Below, piece after piece: positions 22,351 through 35,179 of a stretch of 64,000 nucleotides of DNA. This DNA is from Cryptomeria japonica (lineage: Eukaryota > Streptophyta > Pinopsida > Cupressales > Cupressaceae). Position 1 is the first letter of the stretch, and each line of letters opens with the position of its first letter. The position numbers were made by a program, and so were the translations under genes. The notes beneath the pieces are model-generated. The model had not been told where the DNA came from, did not search any database, and saw only the letters and a list, made by a program, of their open reading frames with translations. The stretch lies in NCBI RefSeq assembly GCF_030272615.1, contig NC_081407.1, positions 375,513,018 through 375,577,017 of the forward strand, read 5' to 3'.

Positions 22351-23529
22351 TCATGCATTTTGAACAACATATTTCTGCCATTAAATACACTTTTGTTATA
22401 TTCTGCCTTGCCAGCATAGTTCGCAGGTCTTCTGCATTGCAAAGATTTGTTAGATTATATGTTACCAGCATCGTTGATAGGACTTCTAAATGTAAGAGGC
22501 CGTGATAGGATTAACTATCATTAACCCAGTTTTCCCATTGTCTAAAATGCTTCCTACAATTACTATTTTTCCTTCGTCTTTATTTTACTTGGTCAATTGT
22601 AACGGTAAGTATTATTTTCATGCAACTTTGATCTCACGAGGCCTCTTTTTACTATAATAAGTCTTCCACTAAAAGGTTCTTACATGAATTTCAGAGACCC
22701 AAATTCAGCCTTCCAATTATGTTCCAACAAGTTTATCTTTGCACTGATTGTTCATGCCCATTTACATTCTACTTGCATTCTTTCATCTACGTTCTGAAAT
22801 TGCATCTGTGTTATTTCACATTGGGCTAGAATTTAAAGCAACTTGTAAACTACAAATTTATTGCATTGTGATTGAATCTTGCCAAATAAAAAATAAGGAT
22901 GGTTGCAAATTACTCAATTATAACTTTGTTATATTGTAAGTAGTTCTTGGAAAATCAACTCCCCTATGAAATAGTGAATTACTAATTTGGTGCAGACATA
23001 TGGGATTTTGGGAAAAAAATAGAAATTAAAAACATGGTTGTCCACATCTATGTTTGCTATCATCTCTTTTCAACTTATTAGTTCTAACAAGTCCTCGGGC
23101 CCTCCCATAGGTTGTTGGTAATCTTTACAAGCCTGACAGATTTTGTAGTTCGTATTTACATTTGCTTAAGGAATCAACATCTAAGCTATGTGTTTTCGCC
23201 AAAAAAAATTCCTTTTCTTGTTATTTAACTTTGTTAATCTATATCTTATATTAGTTACTCTTTTCAAACATTTCTTACTCTATATCCTGCTTTCCCACCA
23301 TTATGTAATTCTTTCGGTTTTTTTTTAATCAACCCATTCCATTGTTCACAGAGGCATTAATTTATTTATTTTTTGTCCATAATGATAGCCCTGTTGTATG
23401 TATTCTGCAACATCCTTTGTCAAATTAATGCTGTTCCTTAATAATGGTTGTTCTCATACCCTGCTTGTCAAATGGCATCAGATTGGCATTCTAAATTGCA
23501 TATATGCTACCTTCTTGAAATAAATCTTT
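22351..23529. other. Spacer between microsatellite clusters, no gene recognised
   Basis: AT-rich, many short frames, none with recognisable domains. It may be the 5' non-coding part of the Helitron or host DNA; the sequence does not decide. Confidence 0.35.
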
Positions 23530-23834
23530 GTACATATACATCTATCTCTTTGCATACACACACACACACACACACATATACATATGCATGTTATTATATA
23601 TACATATGTGTATATACATGTACATATATATGTTAACATATTTATCTATCTGCGTATGCACATATGTAAGCATATATTGTTCTAAACTACATATATATGA
23701 CTATTTACCTATATATATATATATACATATACATATACATATACATATATATGTATATGTATATGTATATGTATATATATATATACATATACATATATAT
23801 ATATATATACATATACATATACATATATATATAT

Positions 23835-23875
<41 letters not shown>

Positions 23876-23905
23876 TATATATACATATACATATACATGT
23901 ATATG

Positions 23906-23955
<50 letters not shown>

Positions 23956-24017
23956 CATGTATATGTATATGTATATGTATATATATATATATATACATAT
24001 ACATATACATATACATG

Positions 24018-24065
<48 letters not shown>

Positions 24066-24104
24066 CATGTATATGTATATGTATATGTATATATATATAT
24101 ATAC

Positions 24105-24147
<43 letters not shown>

Positions 24148-24270
24148 TGTAGGTATATATGCATGTGTGTATGTGCATATACATATATATGCTCCTCTAT
24201 CTATGTATTTACATATGCACACATGTAACAATATACTATTTTGAACTACATATATATCTATATACATAAA
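23530..24270. repeat. TA/CA microsatellite with nested palindromes, unit 2
   Basis: Starts with (CA)n at ~23557-23576, then (TATACA)n and (TATATG)n blocks in alternating orientation. Four large palindromes are centred on CATG at 23896, 23956, 24014 and 24066, spaced 60, 58 and 52 bases, each with arms of TATATG/CATATA. All long frames here are low-complexity artefacts. Confidence 0.9.
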
Positions 24271-24493
24271 TAAGTATGTCCATATGTCCTCACATTCATC
24301 TAAACAACCACATTTATATGTACCCTTGCATAAATGCACTGAGCCATTTATATGTACCCTCGTATACCATTTCTATACATATAAGTATGCAACCACACTC
24401 GTATACACCATTGCACAAACGCACTTGACCGAGGTGTGCCCCTTCTCATTAATCCATCCATACAATAGAATTCCCTTCATCTTCAATCTACGG

Positions 24494-24560
24494 AGGAGGG
24501 TGGAGAACCATTGGAAGGGAATTGGGGTTCTACCAATTGAAGAATCTTCACTGCATTTCA
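24494..24560. repeat. Direct repeat flanking microsatellites, copy 2
   Basis: Second copy of 22284-22350, about 250 bases upstream of the Helitron protein start. It may belong to the Helitron 5' region. Confidence 0.8.
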
Positions 24561-24813
24561 GATTCTTACATCACAAATACGCTTCCAACCAAATGTACCA
24601 CACACTCAATAGCCCTCCACTTGGTTTTTCCCCTTTATTACTTCTCATTCTAACACACCACCATTCTTGTATTTCTCTTAGATCTCCAAAGAGCCCACTG
24701 CACAAATATCTGATTTCAAAAAAGCTAGAAAGAAAGAACAAAATAGGCTTTACTATGCAAAACATAGAGAAGAAATTTCTATAAAGCAGCGATACAAACA
24801 CCTTAATCAAAAC

Positions 24814-27800
24814 ATGGATTCCAATACTTTGCAGCCATTGCCAAATCTAGTTGCAACCCACTCTACAGGTATTCCCATACCTCAAATATTGTCAAGCTCA
24901 TCTGCAACCCATCCTTCAGATATGCTCCAGCCACATTCAAATGTGCTCACCCAGTCAGTCGCACAATATGAACAACCCTACAAGCAACCTTTACCAATTG
25001 ATCAGCAGACAAATGCAACTTTATTGCTACATCAACAACAATCTCAGACCATTTCAAATCTTCTAAATTTACACATGCATTGGCTTCTTCCAAACAAGAA
25101 TAGATAGCTTGTCGCGTCTACACATATGTACAATCTGCAAAGAAAAGTATGTTGGTATGCATTTCAAATTAACTCAACTTGACGTCATTTGCTCAAGATG
25201 CTATAACGAAAAGGGTGTTCACCGATTCTCTATTACAAACAATATCGATCTTGGCAAACAACCCATGGTTTTAAAACAACTTTCACATGTAGAAGAAATG
25301 CTTATAGCAAGGATTGCTCTTATTTTGCAAGTTAGCCATGCTAGGGGTGGTCAATACAAATATATAGGACACACCATTAATTTCCCACAAAACATTTCAG
25401 AAATAGCAACTGCTTTGCCATGCAAATTCCAACATTTGGAGATTGTGATTATTCGAAGGATAAATCTCGAAGAGGCAAAAAATATGACTATCATGTAAAC
25501 AGGTTCCATGTTATGGATGCATTGAATTAAAAAATTCAACATGACCATTACTACAGTGATGTTATCATTGACGTTGCAGCTACTGATTTATTGCCACAAA
25601 CATCTATCGATATATCTAATTTTTTGCATACCCTTCCAAATTGCATTGATCTACAACCTCCTTCACCAACACAAGATCCATTCTATAATGATGATGAAGT
25701 TGAATTACATACCACATCATCATTCATTCCAAAGTTTCCATGTTCAACCCTTGAACTAGATGCCATTAAAAAGATATTGCACCTAGATAAGGATGATCGA
25801 AATGTTGCAGCTTGGCCTAAAATAAGTTTCTCACCCATTAATGAATACAACACTAAAGGCTTGTTTGCTATGGCCTTCACAACATTGTTCCCAAATGGAT
25901 CTGCACTGCCACTCTAACCAAGGACAAAACATGTTCACTTGCATGAATATGCTTTGCACTTGATAAGATATCATGACCAAAGATTTGGACAGAATGTTAG
26001 GTTTAGATATTATCTTTACAATCTAATAATGAGACACCATTCCCAACAGTCAGCTTCAGTTTTCCTCTGGACAAACTTAGAAGACTCCTTCCCAACTACG
26101 TTGCAAGCTTTGCATGAACAGTTACAGGCTACACCTTCTGATCAATTGCCAAACCAATTAATGCATTTTGCAGCTTCGTTGCGAGGCACTAGAGCTTATT
26201 GGAATAGATCACACAAGGACCTCACTACAATGGTACACCAATTGGGAGCACCTACATTGTTCTTCACATTGAGTGCAGCTGATACAAAATGGCCAAAACT
26301 ACATAAATTATTTCCAGCCAACTCCTCTTCAGAATTCCAGTCCACAAAGAAATTTTTAATAGAAAATATTGTCCACAATCCACACGTTACAACATTGTTC
26401 TTACATTTTAGATTCACAATATTATGTGAGGAGATTATTGACAAAGTTTTGAAATCAAAAGACCATTGGTACAGGTACGAATGACAACATCGTGGCCCGA
26501 CACATATACATGGCTTTCTGTGGTTGCCGAATGCACCTAATATGGACAATATAGACTAGTCTAGCTATGATTATGTGCAATCAGCTAAGTCCTTTTTTGA
26601 TAGGTATGTTACAACATGGAATCCTCACAACCAACTTGCTCGAGACAATAGACTCCACACTACTTTACTATTTGATCCATGCATGGCTAATACAAACCAA
26701 ATTTTGTCTGTTGACCCTTTCTCTGATTATGAGGAACTGGTCAATGTTGTTCACCAGCATACACAATGATCTACTCATACTTAAAAAAAAAGGCCCAGCC
26801 CTCCATTGTCGATATAGGGCTCCTTGGCCTGAGCAAGACTTTTCAACACTGATTATTAATACTGACCGCAAGCCATGTTATCAACCAGCAAGAAATGACA
26901 GTCGTTTAAATATTCACAACCCAATTATGCTGGCAATATGACGTGCAAATGTTGATTTCCAGCTTGTTTGTTTCAAAATGGTTGTTCTGCAATATATCTC
27001 CAAATATGCTTCAAAAATAGAACAAACATCAGAAGGATGTTGACGTGTTGAAGAAAATAGTTTCTACAACTAATACTCAAGATACCATCTTGCTAGCATA
27101 CCAAAAATTCATGATGGGGATAGTTGTTGATCGAGACATCAACGCACGGGAAACTTGCCATATGTTGCAAAAGCTACCATTGATAAGTTGTAGCCGCCAT
27201 TTTGTCTCCCTTAATGTTAGTAGGAAGGTCCTCCATCGTATTACTGATCAAAATGACAATGCCAAACTTTGCAAATTTTTTATTTCTACTTATATGGAAA
27301 GGCCTATTGAATTGGAAAAAGTCTCACTAATAAAATCAACACAACAATTTTCATACAATAGCCAGCGTAAGAAGCATAAATGACAAAAACTGCAAAACCA
27401 AGCAATTGTCAATATCTACCCACAATTTAAAACCTCTCCAAATGAGGATGATGACAACTTTGAAGCCTATTGTTGGATTGAGTTTCTCTTGTACAAAACC
27501 TTTCATCATATTCCTACATATATAGGTACATCTAGACCAAATCATTGCAAATTGGAAGCTATTGTACATGGATGGTTACTCACGTGGCATATTTATGGAA
27601 AAGGAACATGAATGCACAATAGAGAATGATGCAGACTCTAATGATAATGATTTCTTACATTCACACAATGAAAACCAGTATGAATGGGAGTACCTTTCAC
27701 AAATGTGTGCTTCTAACAAAATCAACAGCAATGATTTCCAAATGTTGGGTGGACGTGATTACGATATTAACTTTGACTAGACTCAACCACATCCCACTGA

Positions 27801-29234
27801 TCCACTTCATCATACTGATGTTAACTTCATTTCCACAAATAAAATAAATTGCCAACCTACCCTTCTCCAACCAGCTTCTTCTACCACTAATGCATTCCCT
27901 TTGGCGGCAAAATAAAAACTTGCACTTGACCTTATTCTTGCCCATTATGCATCTCATCAAACCGTACCACCTCTCCGTATGATTATACAAGGGACTTTAG
28001 GAACTGGCAAATCATTTTTGATACAATGCATTATAAAAAAACAAACTTTCCACTAATCTACATCACAATCCTTTGCTTATAGTTGCCCCAACCGACATTT
28101 CTGCATATAATATCCAAGCAACAACAATCCATGTTGCCCCGTGCATCCCTCTTAGAGATATGCAACCTTTGACAGGCCAATCTTTAATGTTCTTCCACTT
28201 GAACAATACAAACAATTACAATATATTATAATTGATGAAATGAGCTTTTTGGGTCCTAAATTTCTTTTGAAAATTGACAGCAGATTACGTCAAGCATTCC
28301 CTCACCAACAACATGAACCATTTGGAGGTATCTCAATAATCCTCATAGGTGACCTTGGTCAACTGCGTCATGTAATGGACAAGCCTTTACATATGCATCT
28401 TATTCTACAACCCTTGCATTATGGCGCTCTTTCCAAACTGTGGTTACCTTGGATACAAGTTTCCGACAACAAGGTACCTCAGATATCCAATAACAATTTT
28501 GTGCAATCTTGTAGAACATTAGAAATGTCAATGTGCTCCAAACAGATTGGGAAGCTCTTATGTCTTGATCTTCCACTAAACTAGTTGTTGATGATAACAA
28601 ACACTTTGACTGTTCAATTCATTTATTTGCAACAAATGCATCAGCCAAACACCACAACACTAAAATGTTAAAACAATTGCACTTACTTGTTGCACGATGT
28701 CTTGCCCAAGTTCTGAGGCAAACTAACATTGCATATGATAATGATGAACAACTTCCTTCAGAAATACTCCTCTCCCTCAATGAACAAGTAACGTTAATTG
28801 CTAATCTATGGATACAAGCTGGCTTGGTCAATGACTCATTAGGACAAATCAAATACATTGTCTATGATACAAATTTTAAACCTCCTGACTTGCCAAAGTA
28901 CGTGGTTCTTGAGTTCAAAAATTATACTGGACCTCATTGGGACAATGCAAATCCTAAATTTGTACCTATACCACCTATTACTCGAGGTAGTCATACTCAA
29001 CTCCCCCTTACTATTCACAAATCCCAAGGCATCACTTTGGACAAAGAAATAGTAGATATTGGAAAGACTGAAAAACAAAGGCTGACCTTCACTGCAATCT
29101 CACGAGTGAAATCACTTGAAGATCTAAGAATAGAGCCGACTTTCACTTTTGAAAGGTACTCAAAATTACAAAGCAATGCTTATACAACTATCAAGAAGAA
29201 AGAAGAAAATAGATTGGTCGCTCTCTCCAATTAG
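24814..29234 (+). pseudogene. Helitron replicase-helicase (RepHel), many breaks
   Basis: Length (4.4 kb) fits a full RepHel frame of about 1,450 codons, but it is spread over all three frames with many stops. Order of parts: Gln/Pro-rich start (24814); Cys-rich finger ICTICKEKYVGMHF...CSRCY (~25120-25205); VEEMLIARIALILQ and INFPQNISEIATALP (~25290-25420); a Helitron-like N domain with RGTRAYWNRSHKDL (~26185) and LGAPTLFFTLSAADTKWP; the Rep HxH motif HRGPTHIHGFLWLP (~26488-26530); and the catalytic Tyr motif LQYISKYASKIE (~26987-27022). Then comes the helicase: Walker A GTLGTGKSF (~27991), Walker B IIDEMSFLGP (~28229), GDLGQL (~28351) and LTIHKSQGITLDK (~29009). It would nick, copy and unwind DNA in rolling-circle transposition. 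Dead in this copy; possibly mobilisable in trans. Confidence 0.9.
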
Positions 29235-29929
29235 ATGTCTGCATCACCCCCCAATCATCCACTCTAATCAACAACAACATCAGGTATGCCACTCCACACT
29301 TTCACTTCCACTCCTCCCTTTTCCTTTTAAATTTCTGCACTCTCTTCATTTTTACTATGCATGTGATAAATAACACCACTTCTTTCTTGCAGGGTCCATT
29401 TAAACTATTGTTCCACTACTTGTTGTTCATACATACACCCCCATTAAAGGGTTTTCTTCCTCCACCTGCAATTTCTACACACAACAATGTTTAACCTTTG
29501 CCTCACGTTATCAGGGATTGCAACACTTTTGTATGTTGCCATCTCTTTGCATGCTAATTTCACATTTAACGATTCCACCACCAAATTTCCCCATAACGTC
29601 TCTAAAAAAGGTATAGCTATCTCTTTCTATCAGGCTATCCATTCTGGTTGAAAATCCATTAAATGATTTTTAGTTTACTCTTGTTTTCAACTGTAAGAAA
29701 TAGTTTAATACAAAATGTTCATGATTACTTTTTCCTCCACTGGGTAACTAAGTTGCAACATTATACTCCTCGTTTGCCACTCCTTTTGGTTGGAGCAAAA
29801 TTATGTATGTAAAGTTTTGAACTTTTTTCGTTATGAAGATGTTGTACCAATTATTCTAATCTCCAAAAAATGCAAGTATATTCCTTACTGTTTTATGCCG
29901 ATCCAACCAATTTCTCTATAACCTTCTAG
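29235..29929. other. Helitron 3' non-coding region
   Basis: AT-rich and pyrimidine-biased, no gene recognised. Continues into the duplicated segment that starts near 29930. Confidence 0.4.
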
Positions 29930-31245
29930 AATGTCTCACTGATGATCTTTAACCTCATCTGTTTGCTATTAGGGAGAGGAGATAAATAAACAAATTTGAG
30001 TTGCTTCATATATACAATGCAACTCAAAAACACACCAGGTAATGGGGTTCAAACCTATATCATCACTAATCTTCTTGTATTCATTTATATGGTTACTGCC
30101 TAACCACTGTTACCAATTCAGGCTACCTTTTACCTGCTCAATTTCAAAAAATTGCACTGTCTATTTACAATCAATGTTGTTCTAATAATGTAGCATTTCT
30201 ATATCATTGATTTTCTACTCTTTTACAATATTAAACTTCTCTTCCATGCACCAAATCAAGATTGTAATTCGACCACCAATGTAGAAGGAAAACAAAAGGG
30301 AAGAAACACATGGAATCTATTCAGTTATGTAAGTAAATAGCTGTCTAATTAAGCTCTATCCTCAAATAAAGTATCTATTACAAGATATGTTGTTCCAAAA
30401 AATTCACTCTTAAGAGGTTTTACTCTTTCAATTGCATAGTTCAATTAGTTCCATTCTTTTCCTTTCTTTGTTGTGGAAATTGGCATCACACAATCCACAA
30501 AACATTCAAACCATCGCCTAAAATAATGTTTCTAAATTATGTTGTTGCTTCACTTTCACAGGCTATAATATTTGATTTCTTTTCTACTTCTACATGCACT
30601 TTCAACATTTTAGTGTTTACTACTCTTTTAGTCACTCCCCTCTGAAAATTCATCCCCCAATTCCACTCTGCAATGTCTTGTCGATGATTTTTAACCTACT
30701 TTACTTGCTATTATGGAGACAAGCTAAAGAAAAAGATTGAACCTCCTTCATCTATACAATGCAACTCAAAAAACTAGTAGGTAATGACGCTAAAACCTAT
30801 ATCATCACTAATCTACCTATATTTGTTTATATGTTCACTGCCTAAGCACTGTTACAGGTTCAGGTTGGCTTTTACCTACACAATTTCAAAAACTACATTG
30901 TCTCTTTACAATCAACGTTGTTCTAATAATGGACCGCTTCTACATCACTAATTTTCTATTTTTTTTAATATTAAAGTTGTCTTCGATGCGACAATCAAGG
31001 TTCTAATTCGACCACCAATGTAGAAGGAAAATAAAAGTGAACAAACACGTCCAAGCTGTTTAGTTTTGTAAGTAAATAACTCCCTCATTAAGCTTTATCC
31101 TCAAACAAAGTATCTACTACAAGATATGTTGTTCCTAAAAATTAACTCTTACCAGGTTGTACTATTTAAATTGCATAGTTAGATTGCTTGCATTGTTTTT
31201 CTTTTTTGGTTATAAAAATTGGCGGTGCACAATCCACAAAACAGT
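29930..31245. repeat. ~740-bp tandem duplication
   Basis: Landmarks repeat at a fixed offset of 739-740 bp: TTCGACCACCAATGTAGAAG at 30268 and 31007, ATACAATGCAACTCAAAAA, ACCTATATCATCACTAATCT and ACAAGATATGTTGTTCC. The first unit is ~29930-30535 and the second ~30670-31245. A TGGCTATAATATTTGAT block at ~30563 recurs at ~32264. All within the Helitron 3' non-coding part. Confidence 0.85.
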
Positions 31246-32390
31246 CACTTTAATATATGCTCTTATATTGTTACTCAACATTTTCCATAATTTCCTCCCT
31301 TGAAAGGTTGTATTGTTTGAACTGCATAGCTGGAGCAACTAACCTCACCATATCCATGTGCTTTCCTTTTCACAATTGGATTACCAAAATTTGCAAACAT
31401 TCATTGACCAATTGGTTATGTTATTCATTAAGTCTATACTACACTTTCAAATTCAACATAGTCTAAAATTACATATTGAGTTTTATCCAGAACTAGTTCA
31501 TTACTCTATACGACATTTATGTCATCATTTCAAAACACCAAATCTTCATTTCAAAATGATTTCATTTTCTTGTTATAGATTTTATTTTATTTCATGGTTA
31601 ATCTTCTTCATTACTGTGCATATTATGGACAAATATATTTACTTTCAAATAATTTTAATATTGTAATTTTTTTTGTGAATTCTCATACAAGCTGCACAAA
31701 ATCTACATTTAGAAAAATAACCAGCTACACGCTCATCTAAGAGCTTATGTTTCTATGTGCATATTCACTAAATTAACAAATGCTCTATATTAATAAGTTT
31801 TTTCTGCCACACAAGTTCGAAGTATAAACATCTCGACCACGACAAACTAGACTTCCAACGCCCATTCCTCATCACATACAAATGAAAGGTAACACCAACC
31901 TTTCCTCTCTCTTTGCTCTTCAAACATTCAATAATTTACCCCGTACATTGTTTTTCTTCACGCTCCAAACAAATCTTCTACCTTTAACTTAAATATTTCT
32001 CCACCCTTCTCAATTCACATTATCTCTTCCACACACTATAAAACAATTTTTTGCTCACTTTAGCTCACTTCATTTTGTTTCCTCCCCCTACAGGATTTAA
32101 TCTTCACATCTCATCAACTTCTTTTTAATGATTACACATCGGATGGTTCGCTCCTAATAAGTGCTTCAAAATATACTTGACACCTTCTTGTAAAGATTTA
32201 CAAAATATAATTCAAATCATCGCCAACAATAATGTTCCAAAATTGTGTTCATACTTCACTTCGACTGGCTATAATATTTGATGTCTTCTCCACTTCTACA
32301 TTCTCTTTCCTCATTTTAAGTGTTCCATTCTGTTTCACTCCTCAGTTTGCAAATGCCTCCCCAATCTCAGCCTCGCGTATTGGCGACCTA
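31246..32390. other. Helitron 3' non-coding region, no gene
   Basis: AT-rich. Only the partial repeat at ~32240-32340 (copy of ~30540-30640) is recognisable. Confidence 0.4.
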
Positions 32391-32418
32391 TTGTAGGCAC
32401 TTCTCCTACAACTCCTAG
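32391..32418 (+). other. Candidate Helitron 3' terminus
   Basis: A 7-bp stem TTGTAGG / CCTACAA with a 7-base loop (32391-32411), three bases, then CTAG (32415-32418) followed by T. Plant Helitrons end in a short hairpin followed by CTRR and insert between A and T. The stem is short and close to the end, so this is a good but not certain match. Confidence 0.5.
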
Positions 32419-32819
32419 TTAAATTTCTATTGTATTTTTAAATTGAAGCTGATTTGACTTTGTTTTTCTGAAGAATCTTAAAAAATTTCATAAACAAGTA
32501 ATATATTCATATCACAAATTATAATAAAATCTTAATAATTTTTTAAAAATATACTATATTTTATTATAATATATAAAATTATTGATGCATATCTCCAAGA
32601 TTTCATTTGCCATTATTAAGATTGCTCAACTCATTTATGTTTGATGCCTCAACTCATTTATCATCTACTTACTTCATGTCTAACTTACTTTATCATTAAC
32701 ATAATCGTTTAGGGAATAATGCAAAAAATAGATTATGAACTAACATCATACCATATTACTCACTTTTAAATTTTTATTTCTCTTAGCTAATCATGTAAGG
32801 TAAATTACAACCATCAAGA

Positions 32820-33240
32820 TGCTAGCATTTCACATTAGTTAATAGGTTTAGTTTTAGGTTAAACCAATAAATAATTGCATGGTTGGTTTTTGTGGTGCGG
32901 TTATGAAACAATTTTAGTTTGGTATTGCCTATTTAAAGGCACCCCAAATGAATATTAATATATTGTGTTTTAATTTTTTCTTATATCACCTTCATATGGT
33001 ATAAAAGCAACAAAGGAATGCCTAGGTGTGGCATCGAGGATGATGGGGTTAAACATTGTTTTTACGTGCTATTGTTGCATGAAGAGTGTGAATCTGTCAG
33101 AAAACTATTGATAACGTATCAGTTCTGGGCATGTAGAGGAGGTGTAATTACTTAGTAGGTTAGTATAACACAATGAGAGTCTTGAATGTTAAAGGTGCAC
33201 CATTTATAAAATCTTCTGGTCATGTATGACACCATTCAAA
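32820..33240 (+). mobile_element. Short-LTR retroelement fossil: 175-bp LTR plus primer site
   Basis: LTR at 32820-32994, with TATTTAAAGG inside, ending in CA and followed after two bases by TGGTATAAAAGCAAC, a tRNA-Met-like primer-binding site. The LTR matches 50958-51132 (also 175 bp), and the LTR-plus-interior matches 45880-46232. The shared interior stops at CCATTCAAAAA in both. A small, broken element; TRIM-like in LTR length. Confidence 0.65.
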
Positions 33241-34789
33241 AAGCAATTTGAATGAAATCCATGCCTAAAATCCATCTCTTCATTTGTTTTTGACTTATAT
33301 GCCTAAATTCTATAGTTGGTTGTGTCCAATGTGGAGGTGAATGAATTTTCTTGGTTGAAAGATCAACTTCAGGTAAATGAATTTCACATTGTGCTTGAGA
33401 ATGTTCAATCAGATTGCAAAGCTCTATCCATAGGCAATGTATGGAAAGGCAAGTATGATAGAGCTTGACATATAAATTATGAAGAGAATAGATGTCTTAT
33501 ACCGGACATTAGTTTTTTTCTTCTAACTAGTGCCTAGGTAGATACATAATACAAACATTGGTTTTATGCAAAATCTATGGATTGGGAACTTGTTTCATTT
33601 CCTTTGTGAAATATTTTGAAATTGATTAAATTGGGAGAGGGCCCTAATTTGATACATAATAGGGTAGAACTCACAAGTAGTGTTCTCACCAACACCTACA
33701 AAGAGGAAACCCCTTTGTAGAAAGAGAGACTTTTGCCCAGAACACTCGATTGGTGGGAACAAGGATCATGAGTTCTCAAAGGCTTACACTTTTAGAATAT
33801 AGGGGATTAGAAGAACAACCCAAATCATATTCTATCCCAAAAAACTTGCGCTTGCAATAAGCCATTGAAGGAATAAAAAAAATGATGAGTTTTGAAAGGA
33901 TTCTTGCAACCTTAAACTATCAAGACAAGGAGGAGACTACAAGGGTGTTAAATGCATTTAGTTTTGGAAGGTATCCAAAAACCTTTTGAAATAGAAAACA
34001 CTTATCTAATAAAAAAGAACACAAAACAAAAAATTACTACAATGGATAAGAGAATACAAACCAATAGGGTTTTAAAAGGCATCTTTGAACTTTTTATAAA
34101 AAGTAGACCCCTCCATAAAACATACCTTGGCCCACCCCAATAGGACTACAATCTAAAAAGTCACCTTGAGTCAAGAATTTCTTGGACATAGTAGAAGACC
34201 ATAAGGAGATAGAAGCACTAGGAAGCAAGTTGTTTAACCAACCACCCAAAAGAAGCATAGGAGGATGAGGGACAACTAAGAAAGAAGAAAATGCCATCCC
34301 TTGAGGGAAGTCACTTGCCATCAAAGAAGTACAAGAGAAGGAAGTAGAGCCCTCTCTGATTAATTTCTCATAGGATAACCAACCCTCGACACACAACCAC
34401 CTCCAACCCACAACTGGTAGCACCAAACTTGCAACAAAAGAATAATTATCCTCTCCTAAGAAAAGTATAGAACCCAAAACCCCAAAGTCCTCAATCAGCC
34501 CCCATGCTAAAACCCACCTAAGGTGGACCAAGCAACACCCTAGAAGAGGAGGGAAACACACCTCAGAAGAACCACTAGGGAAACACACCTTTGAAGCACA
34601 AAGCTAACCAGTGTAGGTTAAGACAAAATTTAGGAAATATCAAATGTCACAACTACAATAAACCTAGTCACACAGCAAGGTAGTGCAGAAGAAATAAAGT
34701 TCAAGATCAAACTAAATCAATAAAGGAGGTAGATGTGGAGGGTGTCAAAGTTGAAATGAAGAAAATATAGAGAAAGAAGGAAATTGCAA
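33241..34789. other. No firmly supported gene
   Basis: The plus strand at ~34140-34600 reads as a hydrophilic, Lys/Ser/Pro-rich peptide, similar in character to the tail of a plant retroelement ORF1, with several stops. I do not recognise it. The minus-strand frame at 34094-34588 looks like its shadow. Confidence 0.3.
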
Positions 34790-35179
34790 AAATGCCAACA
34801 TCCCACTCTGGTGCAAGCATTTCATCCAGAAATTGAGTATCTTATGGCTTTGGCCAAGGGGGAGTAATCAGAAGATCATAATTGTATCCCCAGCCAAAGT
34901 TGTTTGAGGTTGTATATAGGAAAAATAAGTGATCTAGTAGTCATTATCATAGCCCATCATAGGATCCGACAAGTTGTTGCAAAAGTCAAGAATATGGAAG
35001 ATAGCTCATGTGCATTTAATGCAAAACCCTTTATGAAAAGAATATAAGGAAAGTGCCACAACTAGTTATTTCATCGTGAATTAAAAGAACTCAAGAGTTG
35101 TGAAAGCGATTAAGGAAATCAAGTGATCTTAGGGTTTCTCCATCAAGTTTCAGGCTAACAATCTACATAATCAATAATC

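Larger units (their letters stand above)
24494..32418 (+). mobile_element. Helitron (rolling-circle transposon), decayed; 5' end uncertain
   Basis: Defined by the RepHel coding relic at 24814-29234 and a candidate 3' terminus at 32391-32418 (hairpin then CTAG, followed by T). The 5' TC end is not identified; it could lie anywhere from about 21.9 to 24.8 kb. The 3.2 kb between the helicase and the 3' end is non-coding, with internal duplications, as in many Helitrons that carry filler DNA. The sequence directly after CTAG-T matches a paralogous stretch near 5506, supporting the boundary. Confidence 0.65.

Noticed and set aside
23528-24339. Very long Tyr/Ile-rich open frames on both strands
   Set aside because: Pure products of TATACA/TATATG microsatellite; present in several frames and both strands at once.
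21900-24500. Right terminal repeat of the 15-kb transposon
   Set aside because: Searched by eye for the reverse of TGCACCAAGATGGTG with a CCC end; none found, so no right boundary is claimed.
34094-34588. 164-codon hydrophobic minus-strand frame
   Set aside because: Looks like the shadow of a hydrophilic plus-strand retroelement-like sequence; no known domain.
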